Assembly: GCA_022496205.1 (NCBI GenBank)
Contig: WTXD01000049.1
Location: 1-64,000 of the forward strand
From: Gloeopeniophorella convolvens
Lineage: Eukaryota > Basidiomycota > Agaricomycetes > Russulales
Direction: 5' to 3'
Length of the DNA: 64,000 nt
Part shown: in pieces, positions 22,263-32,352 of the stretch
Position numbering within the stretch: the first letter of the stretch is position 1
Layout: every line of letters starts with the position of its first letter
Position numbers and translations under genes: made by a program
Notes under the pieces: generated by a model
What the model was told of the DNA's origin: nothing
What the model saw: only the letters and a program-made list of their open reading frames with translations
The model's database searches: none

Positions 22263-23987
22263 ATGGCTATTGAGACCACCCAGTCCCCCGCTCCCACCCC
22301 CTCCGTTTTCGAGGCGCAGGCTCAGCGCCCCCGCCCTCAGGATGTCGGTATTCTCGGCATCGAGATGTACTTCCCTCAGAGGGTCAGTCTATCCTTCGTT
22401 CGTTCCCTCGCTCGCAGCGCCTGACATTCTTCTAGTGTATCTCTGAGGTGGACCTCGAGGTCTTTGACGGCGTCGCCAAGGGTAAGTACACCATTGGCCT
22501 CGGCCAGTCCTACATGGCGTTCGCCGACGACAGGGAGGACATCAACTCGATGGCTCTTACTGGTGCGTCTCACCTTTTGCCCTTGGCCTTCTTGTCTGAC
22601 CCATCCCGCGCTGTCGCCAGCTGTTTCCAGCCTGATGCGGAAATACAACGTTGACCCCAAGTCCATTGGACGCCTGGAAGTCGGCACGGAGACCATCATC
22701 GACAAGTCCAAGTCGGTGAAGACTGTGCTCATGGACCTCTTTGCTTCCTCTGGCAACCATGACATTGAGGGTCTCGACTCGAAGAACGCTTGCTATGGCT
22801 CCACGGCTGCTCTTTTCAACGCTGTCAACTGGATCGAGAGTCGCTCGTGGGATGGTCGCAACGCCATCGTCTTCGCTGGTGATATTGCTGTCTACGCAGA
22901 GGGCAGCGCCCGCCCGGTCGGCGGCGCCGGTGCTTGCGCCATCCTCATCGGCCCAAATGCCCCCATTGTGTTTGAACGTGAGCCACCGATCCATTCAATT
23001 CACCACATGACGCACAGCTAATTGTTACTCCAGCTATCCACGGCACGTATATGGATAACACCTACGACTTCTACAAGCCTAAGCTCGATTCGGAGTACCC
23101 CGAGGTCGATGGACCGCTCTCCGTTTCAACCTACATTGCTGCCATGGATGGTGCATACACGGCCTTCCGTGCCAAGGTCGCGACTGCCACCAAGGCGCTC
23201 AACGGACATGCCAATGGCGAGTCGAATGGCAAGACTTCAGACCCGAAGGCCATCTTCAACCTCAAGCGTGATGTCGACTACCCCGTTTACCACTCTCCGT
23301 ACGGCAAGCAGGTGCAGAAGGGCCATGCGCGTCTGGTGAGTACCCAGCTTGTGGTGGATAGTTTTTTTTACTGACTTCTTGCTAGCTTTTCAATGACTAC
23401 CTCTCTTCACCCAACACGCCTGAATACGCGAATGTGCCTGCCGAGTTCCTCGACCTCAGCTACAAGGCCACTATCAGCGACAAGTCCATCGAGAAGACCT
23501 TCGTGGCTCTGAGCAAGGACGACTACGCCAAGCGCGTATCACCCTCCATGCGCTGTGCTGAGCGTTGCGGCAACATGTACACCGCCTCCCTCTACGGTGG
23601 TCTTGCGTCGGTTCTCTCGACCGTGGAGCCGGCACAAATCCAGGGCAAGCGTATCTCCATGTATGCATTCGGCAGTGGCTGCGCGAGCAGTTTCTTCACT
23701 CTCCGTGTCAAGGGCGACACGACAGAGATCCGCAACAAGCTGGACCTCATCAACCGCCTGGAGAGCATGAAGGTCGTCCCGTGCCAGGAGTTTGTTGACG
23801 CCCTTACGGTATGTACCCCCGTTCCCGTGCTGAGCGGCGCCGATCTGATCGGCATTCTTAGCTGCGCGAGGAGAACCACAACGCCGCTCCCTACAAGCCT
23901 ACAGGTTCTATCGAGAACCTCTGGCCTGGTGCTTACTATCTCGAGAGCATCGACGAAAAGTACCGCCGAAAATACGCCATCGCTTAA
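22263..23987 (+). CDS. Hydroxymethylglutaryl-CoA synthase
   Basis: This enzyme condenses acetyl-CoA with acetoacetyl-CoA to HMG-CoA, the first committed step toward mevalonate, in the cytosol. The N-terminal reading is [22 protein letters not shown] across the first intron. The general-base glutamate is in [16 protein letters not shown], the acylated cysteine in [17 protein letters not shown], and the catalytic histidine in [31 protein letters not shown] is the conserved C-terminal block. The protein ends [11 protein letters not shown] with TAA at 23985-23987. Length is about 475 residues, normal for the eukaryotic enzyme, and all catalytic residues are present. It lies between P450-4 and P450-5 inside the terpenoid cluster. 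Whether it is the only genomic copy or a cluster-dedicated second copy cannot be told from this window. Confidence 0.95.
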
Positions 23988-24760
23988 ATCATTTATCCTA
24001 GCCATTCTGCGTATTGTTCGATAGACTGCAGTAGACATCCCTTCGCGTTCACATGCACTCACCTTGTATTATTTCACCATACTTTGACCATAGACACTAT
24101 TTACACTGCAAACAGTCATTCTGATTCAACCACACTGCCTGAACTCATGCGCACGGAATGTACCTGGAGAGGCAAATGCCTGGCAATTCGCCTCAGTGGC
24201 TGCACGTGGCCAACTCGTCACTCCGCTCTATGGAACCTCAGCGGTCTCGCGTACATAAGATCACAGTTCTAAACGGGCATCCGAACAACTTTTGGAGTAG
24301 CACCTGCCAGTGTGACCGCCGCTGCCGTTCTGAACACGCTTCGACGATTCTACTTATACCATGCAGTCGCTCTATACACCCGGGGAGCAAAACCATTCAT
24401 CGGCCAGCGTTCTGGAACCTCATCCCGTATGCACGCAACCCATCCGAGTCTGCAGCATCACGCTGCCTTTTGATCGCGCCTTCACATCCGCTCTTTCCAA
24501 GCCGGGGACCGAGCCCAGCGACCTGCTCGCCCGCTCCATGAGTCGCACCCGAGCAGCGTTGGCAACACGTTGAACGAAGTCTGCACGGCATGCATGCTGG
24601 CATTTACCTACTCGTTCATTGTTCGGCTCGCCTCAATTGGCTCCCGCTGGTGTCGCCTGGGCAGGAATTTTTCAGGATAACGCACGAACGACGTGGACTC
24701 GCGTCGGGCAGCTTCGCACCTCATTCCACCCCCTCCTGCAACCTAGACCCAACTATTGAC
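23988..24760. other. Intergenic stretch between HMG-CoA synthase and P450-5
   Basis: This is presumed 3' untranslated sequence followed by the P450-5 promoter. No further gene is seen. Confidence 0.45.
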
Positions 24761-27073
24761 ATGGCTCCCATTGTCCATATCGCAGTGACCTCTCTGACTA
24801 TCGTAATATTGAAGACGCTGGTCGAGCTACTTTGCGTTCGTATGCGATCCTCTCTTGAAGATCTCCCCGGACCGCCGTCCTCGTCATGGCTCAGAGGTGC
24901 CCATTGCATGCTATGTTCACTGGACAGCGGTGGAGCTCACTCTTTCATAGGGCATATTGATCAACTGTTTGATCCTCAAGGCTGGGACTTTCATCTAAAA
25001 ACCGTTGTCAGCTACGGCACAGCGGTTCGCCTGCGTGGGTTTTTGGGTGTAAGGGACTCGGCGTCTGATATAGTCTTAAAGCGCCCTTCTCACAAAGAGC
25101 CTAGGAGGACGTCTTGTACCTCACGGATCCTAGGGGACTTCGTACCATCTTGACCAGGGAGCATGGCGATATATACGATGAACCACCAATGATCATCGAG
25201 TAAGCAGGGTTTACCCACGTCTTTATAATTGTTTGATCTTTTTAGACGGAATAAGCTACTTTGGGGACCTGGATTATTGTCGTCGACTGGTGAGAATAGC
25301 TTCCTATTGTTTGGACTTGGGGCGCTTACCTACCATTCACCAGGCTTAGCGCACAAGAGGCAACGAAGGGTGATCAATGCGGTCTTCTCTGTGCAGCGCA
25401 TGCGCACGGTGATGCCTATTTTTTGGGACGTGACGCGTCGTGTGTGTGGCCTCTCGCGTCGCACGAGAAGGGCCTGCAACTAACCTAGACGCAGCTCGAA
25501 GATACTCTGGTAAAACTTGTGCACAGCGGCCCCGATGACCTTGATATACTGGTCTGGATGTCTCGTGTCTCTCTAGAGCTCATTGGACAGGCCGGAATTG
25601 GCGTCTCCTTTGACAGCCTGGCCGAAAGTTCCCCACCGACTGGGTACATGGCTGCAGCGAAGCAGCTTATGTATGCGTTTCCGCCGCTTCCATCGGTGAA
25701 CAGGACTGATAAAACATTAGCCCGCTCTCCTTTCCCCTGCAGGGATTTATGCGCCTGATACCGTTTATGGTGAAAATCGGGTCTCCCAAATTCCGAGGCT
25801 TCCTAGCTGGCGTTGCGCCGCACGCAAACATCAGAAAATTGAAAGAAATCATCTATCTTCTGTACAACACCAACAGGTCGATATACCAAAACAGAGTTCG
25901 GAGCATCACACAAGCAGAGCAAGCCGGCGCAGAGAAAAACACCGGAAACGATATCGTCAGTGTTCTGAGTGAGTGCGCTCCGCTGCGAGGTCGACCTGTT
26001 CGAGAAATCTGTTGTAGTCCGACAGAACAGAAGTGCAATCAACATGGACAAGCTCTCTGATGATGAATTGATATCGCAGATGGGGTCAGCTTCTCTGCGT
26101 GTCCACGCGCCGGATCGCCAATCACATTGCCTTCCTCAGAACGCTCATCTTTGCTGGCCACGATACAACATCAGTTGCCATTTCGCGCATCCTCCACGTG
26201 CTAGCCTTGAACCCAGAATGGCAGGATAGGCTGCGTCTCGAACTAATGGATGCGCGCGTGGAACGAAGAGACATATCTTACGACGACCTGATGGCGTTGC
26301 CATACCTTGATGCTATTTGCAAGGAGACGCTGCGCTTGTACGTATCCACCCTAGAACTATCACGGACCGTCGTGCGAACTTATGTTGTTCAGATATGCAC
26401 CGGTCACCCAGTTGCATCGAGTGTGAGGCCCGCTCACATTCCGAGGTTCCGTAACTGACATGGTGAGAAGGCCGCGAAAAGACTCCGTTGTCCCACTGTC
26501 ACGTCCCGTCGTAGGGAGGGACGGAGAACTGCTGGATCGCGTCTACGTTCGCGCAGGAACGATGGTGGTCGTTGGTGCCGCGGCTGTGAACAGAGACCCG
26601 GCCATCTGGGGCCCGGATGCCAACCAATGGGTCCCTGAACGCTGGCTCGCGCCGCTGCCAGAGACAGTCGCCGAAGCTTATCTCCCCGGTGTCTATTCTC
26701 ATATGTCCGTGGATACGTCTCCCAATTATCTCATGGCTGACATCACTTCAAGGATGACCTTTATGGGAGGCGGTCGCTCATGCATGTGAGTTGAGTCGCT
26801 GAGTGCTGCGGCCAGTTGATGATCTAGTCCCTTGGTAGAGGATTCAAGTTCGCAGAAACGGAGATCAGTAAGTAGTTGTGTTCGCTCTTTGAACCTTCAC
26901 TCTGATAGTCGCCCTCTTGAACAGAGGCTGTTCTTTATGTTCTCTTATCACGTCTCAAGTTCGAACCCTCACAGACCCCTGTTGCATGGAAGATGTACAA
27001 CTTTGCCACTCCCACGGCCGAAGGGAACAACACGCCCAGCATGCCGTTGAGGGTGACGTTGGTGAACTTGTGA
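24761..27073 (+). CDS. Cytochrome P450 (P450-5), related to P450-4
   Basis: The start is ATG 24761. A hydrophobic anchor (residues about 3-20) leads to LEDLPGPPSSSWLRG, matching the P450-4 hinge. Splicing yields YLTDPRGLRTILTREHGD, then the I-helix TLIFAGHDTTSVAISRIL, ExxR in KETLRLYAPVTQLHR, the segment VPERW, and heme loop FMGGGRSCIGFKFAETE across a short intron. The last exon ends MPLRVTLVNL with TGA at 27071-27073. Several junctions look broken at first sight (25680-25742, 25970-26010, 26339-26392, 26430-26470), but each is resolved by a GT..AG intron that keeps the frame, so I call the gene intact. It resembles CYP5150/CYP5144-type enzymes. It closes the P450 array at the right side of the cluster. 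Confidence 0.87.
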
Positions 27074-27284
27074 CATTATTGAAGAGGGTTCGATGCCTGA
27101 CGAGTCATAGATGATGGTGCAGAAGTGTAGTCCGTGTTGCTGATGAAATAATTTAGTGCCCTACAGATACAAGCGTGAAAACGAACTACGCTGTGCTACA
27201 TAAGTAATAATAGGTATGGTGATCGATGTCAGAGAAGCGCATTAGGTGGGGTTACACATGGATATAAGGCGGGTACCAGGAACG

Positions 27285-28101
27285 TCACCGTGTGACCTCC
27301 TCATGGCCTGCGTCAAGTTCAGACTTGAATTGGGTCATCAAATCACGGATTTTTGTGGAAGCATTAATGGTCTCCAGAAGGCCCTGGACGTGTGATGGCT
27401 TCCAGTCTTCCGGTAAGCGCTCCTCGAGGAACCAGGTGCGCAGGAGGTCGACTGGGATGCCTTCCTCTCCGTCTGAATCAATTTGACGAAAGAGGCCCAC
27501 TGCGATGGCCATCTCGCCCCTCGCGATCTCCGCATGCATGCTGTCAAGGGCAGGGCACTGGCGCAAGGTCTCTGCATGCTCCCGCGCCACGCGCTCCCTG
27601 GCGATGTCCTCGATAGTCATTACGTGTCCATCTCTGGCGCTGTTGAGGAGGTCCTTGACCATTTTTGGATCGGGTGCAATCGGCGCGTACTCGTCGCGCC
27701 CGTGAGCATCGCCGTGTGCGAGAGACGCGTTGTGCTCTATCCGGTTGTGCCGCGCAAGGTCACTGAGGCTGAATGCGCCAGTCTGCCCGAGCAAGAACTG
27801 GCCCCCATAGACCAGGAAGTACGCGAGCGGGCTGGACAGGCCATAGCCTTCTTTCAGCGCATGGATGAGGATGTCGGGCGTGAGTTGTTTTCCATCGCGG
27901 GGCCTGTCGGCAAGATTAGCTCAGGGCACAAGCTCGTCACAGCACTGAGCGCAATACTCACAAGAAGCCATGGTTGGCGAGGGTATTGAGGGCTGGGCAT
28001 GGCGAGCGAGAGTCACTAGGCTGCTTTGGGCACCAGTCATGTGTGGCTCCGACAACAGGGCAGACATTCTGGGTATGTACGTGGTAAACGGTGGCGGGCA
28101 T
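27285..28101 (-). CDS. Heme-thiolate peroxidase (chloroperoxidase / peroxygenase family)
   Basis: These enzymes use H2O2 to halogenate or oxygenate organic substrates. The first exon (ATG 28099-28101) has the proximal-cysteine motif SPCPALNTLANHGFL. One intron splits the next block, PRDGKKLTPDIL, followed by FSLSDLARHNRIEHNASL. The metal-site motif usually written EHD reads EHN here (27729-27737). GEMAIAVGLF carries a likely distal glutamate, and TWFLEERLPEDW is the family's C-terminal signature. Length is about 240 residues, like short heme-thiolate peroxidases. No signal peptide is apparent, so it may be intracellular. It sits 210 bp beyond P450-5, tail to tail, and is plausibly the right-most tailoring enzyme of the cluster. 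The Asn could alter metal binding; this is inference. Confidence 0.87.
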
Positions 28102-29341
28102 GATGTGTAGATGCGCTGAGGAAGATGGATGAGAGAAGTGGCGTGGGGTGTCTATGAGTTGAATGGTTCTCACCTAACAATTGGTCCCTTTTATAACTGA
28201 TATTCGAGCATCCAGGAACTGGGATCGCCCATGGTTGCTCGGCGGTCTGTAGCGCCTTTTGGAGATTGCAACGAGCCGATCACTGATCAGGCAACATAAA
28301 ATGCAACGCCGAGCCGTCATCAGTGCACGTACCGGATCCACGCGCTCCTGCGGTGCAACCTTGAGAAAAGCAGACGGTGGAACAAACCAAGACCCACAGA
28401 AACCATCACCCGCGACGGAGCCACCGTGTCGCCGTGTTCGAGATGTGATGGGTCGCCGCGAAGAGCGCAGACGGTGCGGCGCGGCGCGGGACGCCGATTC
28501 GGTGGACGGCCCGGCCGGTGAGCAGATGACGTTCGGCGTCATGCTATCAGTAAACCCATCAATGAAGACCAAACGCCTTACAACGTGAGCAGGCGCGCAT
28601 TATGATGTTGCGCCGAGCGACGGATCTTTTGGTCCTGGCAGAAGGGCGATCCCACAGGAGGCGATCCAGACAAATCGCAAGTAGGCAGTATTGAATAAAC
28701 GGTCGATTTGCGGCAAACGCTGCGCGTTTGCGCATCGTAAATACCAATAATTTATACTACTCATTGTCCTTAATCAAATCGCTGTGATTGGGTGCCGCGC
28801 ACGTTTGAAACCGCGCGCGCGCGACACCGACGGACGCGCGACACCAACGGAGGGAGGGGAACAGTCGGGTGCGGGGCCGGCTCGGGCACGCGCGCGATCT
28901 CCGATCGTAACAGGCAGTGCATTGAATGCGCTGTTTAGCGCCCGGCACAGCCTGTCAAGGTGCCGGAAATGCACCCCCAGTGGAATGGAGTCAAGGTGTA
29001 ACAGCGTGCTCAGTGGAGGTTTGTTGGGGCGCGGGGGGCTACGTTGCTATTGGAGACAACTGCAGATGGTATCCTGATATTCCGATAAGTCTGATGTTTT
29101 GTCGTAAGCGAGCCAGAGGTACGAATTCTGTTTGAGTTTTCCCATGGGCGGTGTGCGACGACGAGGCGGTGCTCGGAAAGCGCTCGGAACTCGCGATGTC
29201 CCACAAAACATTCAAACATAATTGGATGACTTCCCGTAAGGTTTAGAGAATTCTAAACCGTTCCAAAAAATCAGGAGCGCGTAACCGATCGTTTCCGTCG
29301 TCCAGATTCCAAACCATAAGACATGGCAACTAGTCTCGTTC

Positions 29342-29480
29342 CCAGACGTTCTAGGAGAGGTCGAGTTACTCGAGCGAGAGCGGGGGGAGGGGGGATAGGA
29401 GGAGCCGAGACCGCGGTATGCCGAAGTCGGAGTCAAATTTCCCAAACAGTCAACGCGCAGGACCTCTCTAGAACGTCTGG
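29342..29480 (+). repeat. MITE-like element, copy 1
   Basis: The terminal inverted repeats are CCAGACGTTCTAGGAGAGGTC (29342-29362) and GACCTCTCTAGAACGTCTGG (29461-29480), about 20 bp with one indel. The interior has GAGCCGAGACCGCGGTA and CGGAGTCAAAT, shared with copy 2 in reverse. Similarity continues into the flanks (GTCTCGTTC on one side, TGCATTTCGTC on the other), so the true element is somewhat longer than the palindromic core given here. Confidence 0.65.
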
Positions 29481-31367
29481 TGCATTTCGTCAAGGAAATC
29501 GACCTCAGCCTGTCACGTGCCATAATACGCCTCTCGCGCGTTGTTACGCAACGCATATTATGTGATTAAATTTGGCTACTCGAACGAACAAGTACGCTAC
29601 ACTGCCAGCGGGCGCAACGCGGTTTCCAAGCGATGTCCGAAATCTTGATAAAATACGCTCAGATCGCATGAAATCATAGTTAGCGGCCAGACGTTGAGGA
29701 TATCGATGAAACCTATGAAATTCGTCAATCGCAACAGCTGAGCTTGAATTCTCATATTGCCCATTTGGATGGCATACCGGCGCCATCACCAGCACAAGAG
29801 CTTATCTGATCAGCCATGCGAGACTGCGGGTGATCCGTAGCAATAAAAAATATTACACTGTTGAGGATTGAACATAGGATGCACGTACCAAGTATGATGC
29901 ACTCCAATTACACCATTATAGCACAACACACAATCCTCACATTGTACCATAAGTATAGCAGTTTGGGTATAGTTGGGTTCCTTTGGAAGCTATTCTGCAT
30001 CCTCACCAGCTGGCCTCGACGCAATAACAGAGCGCGAGGGGGATCGAGGCACGCGGGGGACATTTCGAGAACAACTGGGTGGGATTACACGCGTGCACAA
30101 GCGCGTGAGTCAGAATCGCATTGCGCTCGTAAATAATTAGTATGGACTGTCGATACGTCTTGAAAGAGTCTTCGTGTCTACTCTTGGGGCGCTAGGTGAT
30201 AGGGAAGGGTGTCGCGGAATGAGGTGGTGAGGAGGCAGCAGATGAGCGGGGGATGGAGCGAGGCGTGCCGGCCGTGGAGCGCGACTCAGTGCAATTCCAA
30301 CAAAATCCGCTAAGTGCCAATCATCGTTGCGAAAACGAGATTTTGCATTGCTTGTGATCTGCGATGACGGGGAAATCTATGAGAAAAAGGTGCTATGATG
30401 ATCGTGGCATATAAAAATCATGCTTGGGCCGCTAACGCGTGAACCTCGAGATTGAAATCGTCGAAACCCGACAATTTGTCCGGCTACTCTCGAAGACACC
30501 GGAAATCTATGAGAAATCGCGTTGCGCCCGCTGGCAGTGTACTATGTGCCACTGCAGGCATCCGAGGCCCGTACTCGCTCGTCAAGATGTCCGCGCACAC
30601 GTCAAGATGTTAGCAGAGCCGTAAATTCTGCCCGCGGGGATGTGGCAGGGGCCCGAGACGCGTGAAAGCGTGCGCAGACTGGCCGGCGCCGGAACGAGAG
30701 CCATTGGCGGCGGAGCTTCCTCGCATGAGGGCGGGGCGTCGTAAATGCACGCCGAAATGCGTGCCCGCAAAGCCTTGAGGCCTTGGGATTGGAACGCGAT
30801 CGTCGCTCGGGACCGCGAGGAGACACCGATGGCCGTGGGTCGGTGCTTGTCGGCGATGCGAGAATGCGAGTGCGCGCTGGCTGAGGGAAGTGGGAGGATG
30901 GCGGATGTGTGGTCCATGGGCGAATGTCGCGAAATGACGCAGGTGGTTGTGCATGGGCGGGTCCAGTCGTCGGCGCGTGAGATCCGTGTAGACCGGGTGT
31001 ATCGGTGAGTAAAGGTCCGAGCATGGAAGGAAATGCCCATACACACCGAGATATCCTGCTTCTCACAGCGGCAACGTGGACGTGCGTCGCACCAGCACTC
31101 GTGTGTCCAGGGCGTGGTGGCATGCACGGCGCCACGAGTCGCGACGGATCTGGCTGTAGCTGGTCGGTTTGTGGGGGTGGGAACCGGAATCGGAGACATG
31201 CGCACCGCAGTCGAGAGGTTGCCGGAAAGCCCCAAAGCAAGGAGTGGACACGAGGGGCAGTAGTATTGGTTTGAGAGGGTGATTGTTTGATAGTTCCGCT
31301 AAGTCGAACCTAGAACTCAAGCTCACTAGTCAAGCCGCGCATGAAGGGGAAGAACGGGATTGCTGCA

Positions 31368-31450
31368 TGGTTTAGTGGTATGCAATTTGGAGTGGATAGT
31401 GTTGTGCATGTTGAGGCGTGGTGTTCGATCTCGCGTGGAGTAGTTTTTTT
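31368..31450 (+). repeat. tRNA-derived SINE-like unit with pol III boxes (tentative)
   Basis: TGGTTTAGTGG (31368-31378) resembles an A box and GTTCGATCTC (31423-31432) a B box, spaced about 44 nt apart. A run of seven T (31444-31450) follows, as a pol III terminator would. I could not fold a proper cloverleaf, so this is not called as a tRNA. It may be a degenerate SINE or pseudo-tRNA. Confidence 0.35.
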
Positions 31451-31679
31451 CAATCACCACTTCTTCATGGATGACTTCTCCTGGCCTTGCATTGACATCA
31501 CAGAAGGCAGAAGTGATTGATAGTGTGCATGGCAAGGTATAGAGGGAGCTCTTGCCTCCGAAAGCAGTATCAAAAAACCGTTGCGCGAACGCTGGGGACT
31601 CGAGACATGCGGTCAACTCACGTGCTCAAGAGGGCAAAAGCACGTGAGGGGGTGAGGTGAAAATCGAGGACGAAATGCA

Positions 31680-31822
31680 CCAGACGTTCTCGGTGGGGGA
31701 AACGTGGGAATTGTTCAGAACATTTGACTCCGATTTTGTTCTCAGTCCGGGGTACCGCGGTCTCGGCTCCCCTATCAAGTCCTCCTCTCCCCGACCTTCT
31801 CTCCCCCACCGAGAACGTCTGG
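31680..31822 (-). repeat. MITE-like element, copy 2 (inverted relative to copy 1)
   Basis: The element has perfect 21-bp terminal inverted repeats, from 31680 (CCAGACGTTCTCGG...) to 31822 (...CCGAGAACGTCTGG), in a 143-bp unit. Read on the minus strand it aligns with copy 1 including both flanks, so the two are members of one family. It encodes nothing recognisable. Confidence 0.7.
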
Positions 31823-32344
31823 GAACGAGACTACATGGCAACGGGATTTGGAACGGTTTCAACGTTTCACATTTTGGCGTTCAACCAAAGCTGGTCACTG
31901 TGTGTAGCGAATTTCGCCGCCCGTTTCGCGACACAGTGCCGCGTAAATCCGAGCAGACCCTGGAGCAGACTGTATAGTTTCTGGCGACCCATGTAGCAAT
32001 TTTCGCGGCAAGGCATAGCGCACACCACGGTGCGGTCCGACCTTGTTTTTCCTTTTCGCCAATCGTTTTACGTACCGCAAACCGTCATGAGATCCAAATG
32101 GTTTGACTCGATATATAGCTATCATCAGATCTCAATATTAACTTTTGTTGGCCTAGACGTCAATTTCAACGGATTTTGTGGTATGGCCATTATAATACAC
32201 ATGATACGGGTATATAAGATATATTATACACCAACACTCCGCGCTGCCGGCGGGCCGACTCCGAGCGCTGATGCACTGAACTTTATCCTCAACCTCCCGC
32301 ATCCTCGATCGGCAGTTTTACTATGTGTTCTAGCGTGAGCGATA

Positions 32345-32352
32345 CATTAGCG
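32345..32352. repeat. Target-site duplication, left of hAT copy A
   Basis: CATTAGCG; an exact second copy is at 35236-35243. Confidence 0.9.

Larger units (their letters stand above)
28102..32352. other. Gene-poor, repeat-bearing interval
   Basis: No gene is supported across 4.2 kb. It contains two inverted MITE-like repeats (29342-29480 and 31680-31822) and a pol III-promoter-like unit (31368-31450). A GC-rich stretch (30580-31260) is open in several frames at once without any protein-like motif. This probably marks the right boundary of the biosynthetic cluster. Confidence 0.5.

Noticed and set aside
25640..26480. Apparent frame breaks in P450-5
   Set aside because: Four GT..AG introns restore the expected family sequence at each site, including the ExxR and the region before the heme loop.
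30582..31274. Overlapping 140-217 codon frames, both strands
   Set aside because: Three minus frames and two plus frames are open together, composition is low-complexity, and no motif or promoter layout is present.
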